Shown here piece by piece: positions 7,657-15,291 of a stretch of DNA of 45,704 nt. The stretch is from Lactonifactor longoviformis DSM 17459 (GTDB taxonomy: Bacteria; Bacillota; Clostridia; Lachnospirales; Lachnospiraceae). Made by a program: the position numbers and the translations under genes. The stretch lies in contig NZ_FQVI01000031.1 of the NCBI RefSeq assembly GCF_900129135.1, positions 1 to 45,704 on the forward strand. The letters are read 5' to 3'. The stretch's first letter is position 1, and each line of letters starts with the position of its first letter. The notes below the pieces were generated by a model. That model searched no databases and was not told the origin of the DNA. It saw only the letters and a list, made by a program, of their open reading frames with translations.

Positions 7657-9394
7657 GCTCTTCCTCTTTCTTTTTCAGATATCCATCCAGAAGCTGCTCT
7701 GTCTCTGCGGCTGTCTTCAGTCCTGTAATCTGCTCTGCCAGCGCTCTGCACTCCCTGCTGTCGAGCCTTGGGATAACTTCCCGGGCCTCCAGCAGTGAAC
7801 CGGGTGACATGCTGAACTCATCCAGTCCCAGCCCAATCAGAAGAGGAATCATCTTTTTATCTCCGGCAGCTTCCCCGCACATACCGCACGGAATCCCTTT
7901 TTCATGAGCTCCTTCAATGGTATACCGGATTAGACGAAGCACTGAGGGATGGTAGAAGGAATACAGCTGAGAAACCTTATCATTTCCCCTGTCCACTGCC
8001 AAAGTGTACTGGATCAGGTCGTTTGTACCGATGGAAAAAAAATCGCATTCCTCAGCAAAAGCCTCAGCCAAAACAGCTGTAGAAGGAATTTCAACCATAA
8101 TTCCCATTGGAATTTTATTCTTTACCGCAATGCCCTCCCGGATCAGCTGTTCCCGGCACTGTCCGACCCTTTCTTTGGCCCACCTCAGTTCTTCCAGAGA
8201 AGAAATCATGGGAAACATAATGTGCAGGTTTCCTTTTTCTGAAGCGCGGAGCAGTGCCCTTATCTGGGTCGTAAACAGCTCCTCCTCCGCCCGGCACAGG
8301 CGAATGGCCCGAAGCCCCAGAAATGGATTCTCCTCTTTTTCCAGTCCCAGTGCAGGTACTTCCTTATCCCCTCCTATGTCCAGTGTACGGACAATAACCG
8401 GGGCATCTCCCATAGCTTCCAGGACACTGGCGTATGCCTGGTACTGTTCTTCTTCCCGGGGAATCCTATCCCTTGAGAGATACAGGAACTCAGACCGCAG
8501 AAGTCCGATTCCCTTTGCTCCGCAGATCAAAGCCCTTTCCGTTTCGCCAGGGGTTCCAATATTTCCATATAGCTTTATCTCCCGCCCGTCTGCGGTCCGG
8601 CACGGAAGTTGGGCCAGCCTCTGCCTTTTCTCTTTCCTCTTTCTTTCCCGGGCAATCCTCTCCCGGAATGCCCGGCAAGTCTCTTCCGAGGGATTGAGAT
8701 ACACCTCCCCTGACTCCCCGTCTACTGCCGCCACATCCCCGTCCTCTGCATAATCCAGGATCCCTTTGACCCCTACAACAGCCGGAATTTCCAGCGTTCT
8801 GGCTAGTATCGACGTGTGGGATGTCCTACCGCCGCCTTCCATTACCATACCGGCAACATGGGCCAAATCCATACTTCCCGTCACCGAAGGAGCAATATCC
8901 CTGGAGATAATGACCGCATCCTCCTTCAGTTCACTCAGATCCGGCACTGCAATCCCTAGAATAGTCCGCTGCAGCTGCACCTTTATATCCTGAAGATCCC
9001 CGGCACGCTGCCGCATATATTCATTTTTCATTCCCTGAAAGATACGAATATGCCCCTCTATGACCTCTTCGATGGCTTTGACTGCCGTTTTTCCTTTTTG
9101 TATCTCCTCCACGATTGGCCGAATCAGCTCCTCGTCCCTGAGGATAGAACAGTGAGCCTCGAAGATGGCTGCCTCCTCCTTTCCAACAGACTGCCTGGTC
9201 TTTTCGGCCAGCGTCCTCGTTTTTTCGTATATATCCTCCGCCGTGCTCAGGAATACTCTTTTTTCTTCTTCATATCCCTTCCATATACCGTCCAATGGAA
9301 TCGGGCTTTCCTTAAACACGATTACTTTCGCCAGGCACAGACCTTTAGATACTCCTGTTCCCTGCATAGATTCACCCCAATCCTCTTTACTCAT
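7649..9394 (-). CDS. PTS Enzyme I (phosphoenolpyruvate-protein phosphotransferase)
   Basis: A 581-residue full-length Enzyme I. The N-terminal swivelling domain carries the phosphorylated His193 in GGGRTSHTSILART. The C-terminal PEP-binding barrel has LLRSEFLYL, RTLDIGGDK, FSIGTNDLIQYTLAVDR and the catalytic Cys in GIPCGMCGEAAGD. It takes phosphate from PEP and hands it to HPr in the cytoplasm. It overlaps HPr by 8 bp if the first ATG is used; an ATG at 9367 (start MQGTGVSKG) is an alternative that fits the usual Enzyme I N-terminus better. Low-GC Firmicutes normally carry ptsHI elsewhere as general genes, so this copy is probably a second, operon-dedicated Enzyme I, although the rest of the genome is not visible. 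Confidence 0.96.
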   Translation of the reverse strand: MSKEDWGESMQGTGVSKGLCLAKVIVFKESPIPLDGIWKGYEEEKRVFLSTAEDIYEKTRTLAEKTRQSVGKEEAAIFEAHCSILRDEELIRPIVEEIQKGKTAVKAIEEVIEGHIRIFQGMKNEYMRQRAGDLQDIKVQLQRTILGIAVPDLSELKEDAVIISRDIAPSVTGSMDLAHVAGMVMEGGGRTSHTSILARTLEIPAVVGVKGILDYAEDGDVAAVDGESGEVYLNPSEETCRAFRERIARERKRKEKRQRLAQLPCRTADGREIKLYGNIGTPGETERALICGAKGIGLLRSEFLYLSRDRIPREEEQYQAYASVLEAMGDAPVIVRTLDIGGDKEVPALGLEKEENPFLGLRAIRLCRAEEELFTTQIRALLRASEKGNLHIMFPMISSLEELRWAKERVGQCREQLIREGIAVKNKIPMGIMVEIPSTAVLAEAFAEECDFFSIGTNDLIQYTLAVDRGNDKVSQLYSFYHPSVLRLIRYTIEGAHEKGIPCGMCGEAAGDKKMIPLLIGLGLDEFSMSPGSLLEAREVIPRLDSRECRALAEQITGLKTAAETEQLLDGYLKKKEEEHE

Positions 9395-9653
9395 CCAGCC
9401 CTTCTTTTATCGCCTGCACAATCCTTTTACTGGCCTCCTGCTCATCTTCGCCTTCACAGACCACTTCGACCTCAGCCCCGCAGTTAATTCCGGCTCCCAG
9501 GACATGCAGAATGGACTTTGCATTAATTGTCTTATCCTCTCCGCACACAATCTCTATCTTTGAGGCATACTGATTCGCAAGCCTAATCAGAGTATCCGCC
9601 GGGCGTGCGTGAAGCCCTTCCTTTGAAATTATTGTTACCTTTTCTCTTACCAT
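9387..9653 (-). CDS. Phosphocarrier protein HPr
   Basis: An 88-residue HPr. The active histidine is His15 in KEGLHARPA. The segment NAKSILHVLG places a serine at residue 47, equivalent to the Ser46 phosphorylated by HPr kinase in Firmicutes, so the regulatory site appears kept. The start follows AGAGGAG. It is followed immediately by Enzyme I and preceded by an EIIA gene 12 bp upstream. It probably feeds the two EIIA proteins of this locus, and could still exchange phosphate with general PTS proteins. Confidence 0.95.
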   Translation of the reverse strand: MVREKVTIISKEGLHARPADTLIRLANQYASKIEIVCGEDKTINAKSILHVLGAGINCGAEVEVVCEGEDEQEASKRIVQAIKEGLDE

Positions 9654-9665
9654 AACTGTTCTCCT

Positions 9666-10121
9666 CTACTGAAATATTCCGATAATCTCCCGGCTTTGTT
9701 CTGCACGCATCAGCCTGTCTACGGTTTCCTTTTTCCCCAGCTTACGTACCATATCCTTTAAAACTTCCGTCTCCGGCCCCTCCTCTTTGGGTACCGCAAA
9801 TACAAAAACTAGTTTTACCATCTTATGCAGAGGAGGATAGGCTTTCCCCGGCGCCCAGTCTATATATTTCTTAAGCCTGATACATGCGGTCACCGGACAA
9901 TCGACAGTAACAGACTCTGCATGGACCAGGGCAATATGACTGCCAATTCCTGTATAGGCAAGACGCTCCCGTTCCCAGATTTCCTGCTTCAGTTTCTCTT
10001 TCGCCCTGCCGCTGCAATCCCCCAGCACAAGTTCTGCAGCATAAGCAATCACTTCATCTTTCGAGCGGCAGCCGCTTTCAAGGATGATATTCTTTTCCGG
10101 AAGAATTGTTTGGTTCTTCAT
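9666..10121 (-). CDS. PTS EIIA component, second copy
   Basis: A 151-residue EIIA of the PTS_EIIA_2 family. The candidate phosphorylated residue is His67 in SHIALVHAES; the usual proline before this histidine (as in IPHA or LPHG) is replaced by valine. The reading frame extends upstream to 10193, but the ATG at 10121 is preferred because it has a strong AGGGGGG site and begins where family homology begins (MKNQTILPEKN). It overlaps the end of the PRD regulator gene by 44 bp. It may pair with the divergent EIIB/EIIC, which has no EIIA of its own, or act on the PRD regulator. Confidence 0.87.
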   Translation of the reverse strand: MKNQTILPEKNIILESGCRSKDEVIAYAAELVLGDCSGRAKEKLKQEIWERERLAYTGIGSHIALVHAESVTVDCPVTACIRLKKYIDWAPGKAYPPLHKMVKLVFVFAVPKEEGPETEVLKDMVRKLGKKETVDRLMRAEQSREIIGIFQ

Positions 10122-11925
10122 TTTTTGCACCCCCCTGTCTGAGACATTTTTGTACCTCCTCCTGTGTCCTGCACCGTGTAATCGCCCGGACATTTTTTTC
10201 CTCTAAAGTCAGGCGGTAAAGCTCCCGGAGTAATTCCTTTTGATGCTCCACCCTTCCCGGCAGAAGATCAATCCGCAGCATTTCGTTTTCCGTGTCAACG
10301 GTTAAAAATACTTCTGTCTTCTCGTCCTTCCTTTTCCAGACCACTGCCAGGCACTGAGGCAGAAGGTAAGACTCGCATATCTTTTGCCCTCTCGCACTGG
10401 CGCCGTTCCAGTATCCGAAGGTTATATGCCCTCCCGGCAGCAGCCGTTCCAGCAGACCGTAATTAACTTTTTCTCTCTGTTCCAGGAGATACACGTTATT
10501 TCTTATAGCACTGATATCCCGGTTAGTCAAAAAGGAGGACACTACCAGATAGGGCACCTCCGTGAGATTGACAGGTACTGTGGAAATTACCAGATCCGCC
10601 TGTTTTAAATCAAAAGATCCTAGCTTTCTGGAAGGAATTACATCCAGGATATTAAAATTTGGAAACTCCTGCTGGAGCCTTGCGCTGAGCAGCTGTGAGG
10701 TGCCGTAACCGCTGTGGCATACTACCAGAACGTTCACCAGGGAAGTTTGCTTTACCATAAGTGTCTGATAATACGTTGCAATATTTGCAATCTCATCCAG
10801 ACTAATTTCCTTCAGTCCATATTTCTCACAGATCATACCGCATACAATCTGGCAGATGCCCACCATCTGGGGATAACTCATCTGCATCTCCTCCAGCAGC
10901 GGATTAGCAATCTTTATATTGTATTCCAGGCGGTTCAGCAGCGGTCTGATATGCATCATCAGTCCCCGAAGGAGCATGTCCTCATCACGGACCTCCATAT
11001 CCAGAATTTCTGTCATGTATTCTGTCAGAACAGCCGCAACTTCGTCACTTTTGCTGTCCGGGTCTCCTACCCATCCGGGGGACTCATCTACGTTTCCCAG
11101 CGAACTGATATACTGGTATATGCAGCAGGTCTCATTCTCCCCAATGTCAATACCGTAACGTTCCTTGATCTTTGCAGAGATGTTCTCAGCTCTCTGGTAT
11201 TGCCTTGCCGCCTTAGCACTGAATACGGTATCCTTCTGGGCGGTACTCAGCTTTCTTCCGCTTCTGACTCTCTGGATACAGATAAGAATATGGGTGAGCA
11301 GGTTTTTATAATAGATATCGCTGGTATCCAGTTCCAGATCTTCCAAAAGCGCCTCCACAAATGCAATTTCCTCCGGCTGGAAGATTTCCAGGAGGTTCTG
11401 CAAAGTTACCTCATCCAGATGGATCACTGCAGTTATCGCCTCCCTTATATCTTGTTCCCTGCCGGAAATCTGTGTGCCTTTTTTGTTTTTCTCCAGGGTT
11501 AAATGATATGGCGCAATCCACTCCTCCACATACTTAAGGTCATTTACAATACTCGCTTTTCCTACATAGTAGGAATCTGAGAGCTTTTGCACAGAGGTGG
11601 CTGTCCCTGAATGAAGCAGAAGATCTTTCAGTATAGTATTCCGGCGCTCTGAGGAATTCCACTTCTGGGTCTGGTTCCCTGCATGCAGATGATTGAGCAG
11701 AACCATGTTATGTCTGATCCCGTCATCGGCCAGAATCCCTTTTCCGGTTTTTGCCAGAACCCCCGCTCCGTACTGCTTCAGTTCTCTCCGAATGGTCCTC
11801 AGATCCTCCTGCAGTGTCTTATCAGATACTTCCAGTTTTTGTGCAAAATACTGAATGGACCTGTACTCTTTTTCCTCCAGCAGCAGACTGACAAATTCCA
11901 GCTGCCTCTGATTCAGATTCTCCAT
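10078..11925 (-). CDS. PRD-domain transcriptional regulator (BglG/MtlR/LicR-like activator)
   Basis: A 615-residue multidomain PTS-controlled regulator. In order: an N-terminal winged helix (residues about 5-65, LEVSDKTLQEDLRTIRREL), a second HTH-like region (about 95-150), PRD1 (about 180-285), PRD2 (about 295-395), an EIIB-like domain with Cys403 in VVCHSGYGTSQ, and a C-terminal region (about 485-600) in the place of EIIA with no clear phosphohistidine. PRD1 keeps His212 and PRD2 keeps His325, but the second histidine usually found in each PRD is not visible (SSLG and TYYQ occupy those sites). It is the first gene of the long PTS operon and divergent from the second EIIB/EIIC, so it probably controls both. 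Confidence 0.92.
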   Translation of the reverse strand: MENLNQRQLEFVSLLLEEKEYRSIQYFAQKLEVSDKTLQEDLRTIRRELKQYGAGVLAKTGKGILADDGIRHNMVLLNHLHAGNQTQKWNSSERRNTILKDLLLHSGTATSVQKLSDSYYVGKASIVNDLKYVEEWIAPYHLTLEKNKKGTQISGREQDIREAITAVIHLDEVTLQNLLEIFQPEEIAFVEALLEDLELDTSDIYYKNLLTHILICIQRVRSGRKLSTAQKDTVFSAKAARQYQRAENISAKIKERYGIDIGENETCCIYQYISSLGNVDESPGWVGDPDSKSDEVAAVLTEYMTEILDMEVRDEDMLLRGLMMHIRPLLNRLEYNIKIANPLLEEMQMSYPQMVGICQIVCGMICEKYGLKEISLDEIANIATYYQTLMVKQTSLVNVLVVCHSGYGTSQLLSARLQQEFPNFNILDVIPSRKLGSFDLKQADLVISTVPVNLTEVPYLVVSSFLTNRDISAIRNNVYLLEQREKVNYGLLERLLPGGHITFGYWNGASARGQKICESYLLPQCLAVVWKRKDEKTEVFLTVDTENEMLRIDLLPGRVEHQKELLRELYRLTLEEKNVRAITRCRTQEEVQKCLRQGGAKNEEPNNSSGKEYHP

Positions 11926-12019
11926 ACGCGTCTCTCCTTAGGTTGTCCCCTTGCAGATGTGCATTCTGTTTACATCTACACTATATCATTCGGTTTTTAT
12001 ATTTAAAATACCAAACAAT

Positions 12020-12037
12020 TTCCCTATCGTTAGGGAA
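12020..12037. promoter_or_regulatory. Inverted repeat between divergent PTS operons, possible operator
   Basis: TTCCCTA at 12020-12026 and TAGGGAA at 12031-12037 form a perfect 7-bp inverted repeat around TCGT. It lies about 95 bp upstream of the PRD regulator start and about 100 bp upstream of the opposite promoter. Its place suggests a binding site for the PRD or DeoR regulator. This is inference from symmetry and position only. Confidence 0.4.
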
Positions 12038-12118
12038 CTTTTAATACACATTATACCATTTTTGTTTTTTCAGTTCATGGTATCCTGTCACAATATACAA
12101 ATCGCCCATCATATTTTC

Positions 12119-12194
12119 TTGGTTTTTTACAATTATTTATTGACTTTATCAAATTTAAATGGTACTATCCAGATAAATAATTGGTTTTTTACAA
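12119..12194 (+). repeat. 14-bp direct repeats flanking the EIIB/EIIC promoter
   Basis: TTGGTTTTTTACAA occurs at 12119-12132 and again at 12181-12194, exactly 62 bp apart. One copy is just upstream of the -35 box and the other just downstream of the expected transcription start. The spacing is close to six helical turns, which would place both on the same DNA face. They may be paired sites for a regulator, possibly one that loops the DNA. Confidence 0.5.
12140..12168 (+). promoter_or_regulatory. Sigma-A promoter for the second EIIB/EIIC operon
   Basis: TTGACT at 12140-12145 matches the -35 consensus at five of six bases, followed by exactly 17 bp and TACTAT at 12163-12168 as the -10 box. The expected start is near 12175, about 40 bp before the EIIB ATG. 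The direct repeats described separately bracket this promoter. Confidence 0.6.
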
Positions 12195-12214
12195 ATTTTA
12201 AAGGAGGATTCTTT

Positions 12215-12490
12215 ATGAAGCATGTATTATTTGTATGCGGAACTGGAGGCATCACTTCCGCGGTGGCAGAGAACCGGGTCATAGAAGCCTGCCTTGCAGC
12301 AGGGCTGAAGGTACAGACCAGGCGCTGTACTCCAGCTGCCATTGACTCTAATCTGGATGGCATAGACTTAATTGTCTCTACCACTTATCTGGCCGGCGAT
12401 TACCCCGCAGAAGTTATAAACGCAATTTCCCTCATTACCGGGATCGGCTGCGATGCGGTATTGGAGGAGATCGTTTCCAAACTAAAATAG
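12215..12490 (+). CDS. PTS EIIB component (galactitol type), second system
   Basis: A 91-residue EIIB with the active cysteine Cys8 in LFVCGTGGITS. The ATG at 12215 is preferred to the upstream open frame because it has AAAGGAGG at the right distance and starts at the family's usual N-terminus. It is only modestly similar to the other EIIB (6536-6841), so this is a separate transport system and not a recent duplicate. The EIIC gene follows after 15 bp. No EIIA accompanies it, so it must be charged by one of the two EIIA proteins of the divergent operon. Confidence 0.92.
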   Translation: MKHVLFVCGTGGITSAVAENRVIEACLAAGLKVQTRRCTPAAIDSNLDGIDLIVSTTYLAGDYPAEVINAISLITGIGCDAVLEEIVSKLK

Positions 12491-12505
12491 AAGGAGGAAA
12501 TACCT

Positions 12506-13765
12506 ATGTTTATTCAGGTCATTAATTTTATTATGGATGCCGGTTCCTCAGTCTTCATGCCTGTCATCATTCTCATTTTAGGACTTATCTTTGGGCTTAA
12601 ACCGGGAAAAGCATTTAAAGCCGGAATCACGGTTGGAATTGGCTTTATCGGAATCAACCTTGTAATCTCACTCCTTGCGGACAACCTTATGGTTGTGATC
12701 AACCAACTAGTTGATGTTTATGGATTTAAGCTTACGGCTGTTGATGTGGGATGGCCCATCGCAGCCAGCATCGCCTGGTCAAGCGGCGCTGTGGTGCCTG
12801 TGATTCTGGTGTCTGTATTTGTGATGAACATACTTTTAATCCTTGTGGGCTTTACGAAGACCCTGGACGTAGATATCTGGAACTATTGGCAGCCGCTGTT
12901 TATCGGAGGGGCCCTGTATCTAATCAGCGGCAATATGATCCTCGCAGTGGTTACTGCCTGCATTTCCATGGCTGTCATCTTTAAAATCGCCGATTATTCA
13001 CAGCCTTATGTGGAAAAGTTTTTTGGCATGCCAGGTATCTCTATTCCTCACATTGAGTCCACTGGATGGGCACTGATTGGTATTCCTCTGAATAAACTCA
13101 TAGACAAGATTCCAATCATCAATAGAATTGACTGGACTCCTGAGAAAACCCAGAAAAAACTTGGGGTGCTGGGTGAGCCCTGTGTTCTCGGCCTCATGAT
13201 AGGCGCACTTCTGGCTATTATCGCCCGAACGGACGCCTCAACAGTCTTGAATACCGCTATGGTAACCAGTGCAGCCATGTATCTGCTTCCCAAAATGATC
13301 GGGGTTCTCATGGAGGGATTAATGCCCATATCCGGTGCGGCTTCCCAGTTTATGCAGAAACGATTTAAAGGAAGATCACTGTATATTGGCCTGGACGCCG
13401 CTGTGGTAGTTGGGCATCCTTCCATTATTGCTACCTCACTGCTGCTCATTCCCACCACACTGCTCTTGGCTGTTGTCATTCCCGGCAATGTAACCCTTCC
13501 CCTGGCCGAATTAAGCGGGCTGGCTTTCTTTATCGTGTGGGCCGTTGTCCCCTGCAACGGGAATGTATTCCGTGGCTGGCTCATCGGTACCCTGTTTATG
13601 TCCGCTATCCTGCTGATTTCTTCGGATTACGCCCCTGTTATGACCTCTCTTGGACAGAGCGTAGGCTTTGAGTTTCCTGAGGGTGCCAGCATGGTTACCT
13701 GCCTTTCCATTGGCTCCCAGTGGATCTCCTATGTATTTTACAAAATAGCTGTATTATTCATATAA
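12506..13765 (+). CDS. PTS galactitol-type EIIC permease, second system
   Basis: A 419-residue membrane permease of the EIIC-GAT family with about ten hydrophobic segments. It shares with the first EIIC the segments AGITVGIGFIGINL, VDVGWPIAASIAWSSG, TKTLDVDIWNYW and GLDAAVVVGHPSIIATS. The start follows AGGAGG. It transports and, with EIIB, phosphorylates a sugar or polyol. Two galactitol-type permeases in one locus suggest uptake of two related substrates feeding one pathway. Confidence 0.93.
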   Translation: MFIQVINFIMDAGSSVFMPVIILILGLIFGLKPGKAFKAGITVGIGFIGINLVISLLADNLMVVINQLVDVYGFKLTAVDVGWPIAASIAWSSGAVVPVILVSVFVMNILLILVGFTKTLDVDIWNYWQPLFIGGALYLISGNMILAVVTACISMAVIFKIADYSQPYVEKFFGMPGISIPHIESTGWALIGIPLNKLIDKIPIINRIDWTPEKTQKKLGVLGEPCVLGLMIGALLAIIARTDASTVLNTAMVTSAAMYLLPKMIGVLMEGLMPISGAASQFMQKRFKGRSLYIGLDAAVVVGHPSIIATSLLLIPTTLLLAVVIPGNVTLPLAELSGLAFFIVWAVVPCNGNVFRGWLIGTLFMSAILLISSDYAPVMTSLGQSVGFEFPEGASMVTCLSIGSQWISYVFYKIAVLFI

Positions 13766-13787
13766 GAAAAAGAAAGAAGGGAAAAAG

Positions 13788-14291
13788 ATGTGTAACAAAC
13801 GGATGTATATCCGCATGGCCGCTACGGATCAGGAATTTGCTAAAAGCGCGGCCCTTTTAAGTCAGAATGAACCATGGGTGAGCCTCGGCCGGACCTATGA
13901 CTATACCATGGGAAAGGTACGGGACTCCTCCGGAGAACTGTATGTTGTCTACTGCGGCGATGAGATTGCTGGCTGCATCCTTTTAGAAATGCACGGCAAC
14001 CTGAAAGGATTTATCCGCTCCTTCTGCGTTGACCCCCGGTTTCAGGGACTGGGAATTGGAAGCAAAGTTTTATCCTTTGCAGAAACCCTTATCTTTAAAA
14101 ACCATCCCAACGTCTTTGTCTTTGCCGCTTCCTTTAACGAGGGTGCCGTGCGTTTTTATAAACGCCATGGCTATGAGCATATTGGGACCTTCCGGGATTA
14201 TGTAACAGCAGGAAGCGACGAACTTTTGTTCCGCAAAACAATAGGCCCCTCCAACAGCTTTCCGGCTGTTCATGAGGAAACCGACTTGTAA
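13788..14291 (+). CDS. GNAT family N-acetyltransferase
   Basis: A 167-residue GNAT protein. The acetyl-CoA-binding motif A is VDPRFQGLGIGSKVL, and motif B is NEGAVRFYKRHGYEHIGTF. It should transfer an acetyl group from acetyl-CoA to an amine. The start follows AGAAGGG, 22 bp after the EIIC gene, which suggests the same operon. A GNAT in a sugar PTS operon could acetylate an amino sugar or a glycated amine, or it could be a detoxifier. The substrate is unknown. Confidence 0.88.
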   Translation: MCNKRMYIRMAATDQEFAKSAALLSQNEPWVSLGRTYDYTMGKVRDSSGELYVVYCGDEIAGCILLEMHGNLKGFIRSFCVDPRFQGLGIGSKVLSFAETLIFKNHPNVFVFAASFNEGAVRFYKRHGYEHIGTFRDYVTAGSDELLFRKTIGPSNSFPAVHEETDL

Positions 14292-14389
14292 CAGTATTCA
14301 AACAGGTTCAGCATTGTTGGCCGCCGCTTTCTATGATATACTTTAACATACAGAAAATGCCGCATAATCGCCTCATGGCACGCGGAAAA

Positions 14390-14420
14390 GGGCACCCTTT
14401 GCCTGCCTTAAAGGGTGCCC
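14390..14420. repeat. Perfect 11-bp inverted repeat before the DeoR gene
   Basis: GGGCACCCTTT at 14390-14400 and AAAGGGTGCCC at 14410-14420 are perfect complements around a 9-base loop. As RNA this would be a stable hairpin, but no T-run follows on either strand, so a simple intrinsic terminator is unlikely. It ends 40 bp before the DeoR start. It may be an operator for that regulator or a processing or attenuation hairpin between the acetyltransferase and regulator genes. Confidence 0.6.
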
Positions 14421-14460
14421 CGGATAGTTTAGCAAGTACTGTATTATAGAAGGAGAATCC

Positions 14461-15246
14461 ATGCAGTCTAATAATAAAATTGATGTGAGAAGAGAAAAAA
14501 TGTTAGATGTGATCCGGCGTTCACCTGTGACCACTATAAACGAGCTGGCAGAGTTCTTCTCCGTTTCTGCGGAGACGGTCCGAAAAGATATCGAGTATCT
14601 GGATGAACAGGATTTGATCATAAGAATTCACGGCGGGGTAGCCCCAAAAGTGAGTACTGGCAGCGAAAAATCTTACGATATAAGATATGCAGAGAATCTG
14701 GAGAAAAAAAAGGCAATCGCGGAGGCTGCCTGTAATATGATAACACCTGGTGATTCCGTTATTATAGAAAGCGGCACCACAATGCAGGAACTGGCAAAAG
14801 TCCTTACCGGTCGGCCGGAACTTTTACAGACCCTAACCATTATCACCATGTCCTTCCGCGTTGTAGAAATACTAAAAGACAGTAATTTTGAGAAAGTCTT
14901 CTTTCTGGGCGGCTGGATCCGCAAGGATGATTATATGAGCTACGGCCACCACACCATTGAATTGTTAAAAGACTTCCACGCAGACAAAGCCTTCATCAGC
15001 TGTGCCGGACTGAACACAAAGCTTGAAGTAACCGATTATTTTGACGAAGAAGTCATGCTGCGCCGCCAGATACTAAAATCCTGCGACAAATCCATCCTAT
15101 TGGCAGACAGCTCCAAAATGAATAAAACCACTATCCTATCCGTCTGCAGCGCAAAGGACATTTACCGTCTCATCACAGATAAAGAATGCAGCAAAACCAT
15201 GACAGACCTCTTCGCCAAAAACCACATCAACTACAAACTCGTATAA
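14461..15246 (+). CDS. DeoR/GlpR family transcriptional regulator (SgcR-like)
   Basis: A 261-residue DeoR-family repressor. The N-terminal winged helix spans residues about 8-65 (VTTINELAEFFSVSAETVRKD). The C-terminal sugar-phosphate-sensing DeoRC domain shows ESGTTM, VFFLGG and ADSSKMN. DeoR proteins usually release DNA when they bind a phosphorylated sugar made by the pathway they control. The start follows AAGGAG. It is codirectional with the second EIIB/EIIC and acetyltransferase genes, 169 bp after the last one. It is the family counterpart of SgcR in the sgc cluster and probably a second regulator of the locus beside the PRD protein. Confidence 0.92.
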   Translation: MQSNNKIDVRREKMLDVIRRSPVTTINELAEFFSVSAETVRKDIEYLDEQDLIIRIHGGVAPKVSTGSEKSYDIRYAENLEKKKAIAEAACNMITPGDSVIIESGTTMQELAKVLTGRPELLQTLTIITMSFRVVEILKDSNFEKVFFLGGWIRKDDYMSYGHHTIELLKDFHADKAFISCAGLNTKLEVTDYFDEEVMLRRQILKSCDKSILLADSSKMNKTTILSVCSAKDIYRLITDKECSKTMTDLFAKNHINYKLV

Positions 15247-15291
15247 CCCAAACACTAAAGCTTCAGCCCCATCCCATACTCAGGTGTCAGG

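Noticed and set aside
8004-8753. Plus-strand open frame of 249 codons
   Set aside because: It lies wholly antisense to Enzyme I, is rich in Ser, Arg and Pro, has no ribosome site, and mirrors the codon structure of the opposite strand.
7649-9394. PEP synthase or pyruvate phosphate dikinase
   Set aside because: Length, the GGRTSHTSILAR histidine motif and direct linkage to HPr identify Enzyme I; no ATP-grasp domain is present.
10714-11502. Plus-strand open frame of 262 codons
   Set aside because: It is antisense to the PRD regulator, whose domains account for the sequence. His-, Cys- and Leu-rich composition is typical of antisense frames.
11951-12214. N-terminal extension of the second EIIB frame
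   Set aside because: The stretch contains the divergent promoter and direct repeats. The EIIB family begins at the ATG at 12215, which has AAAGGAGG.
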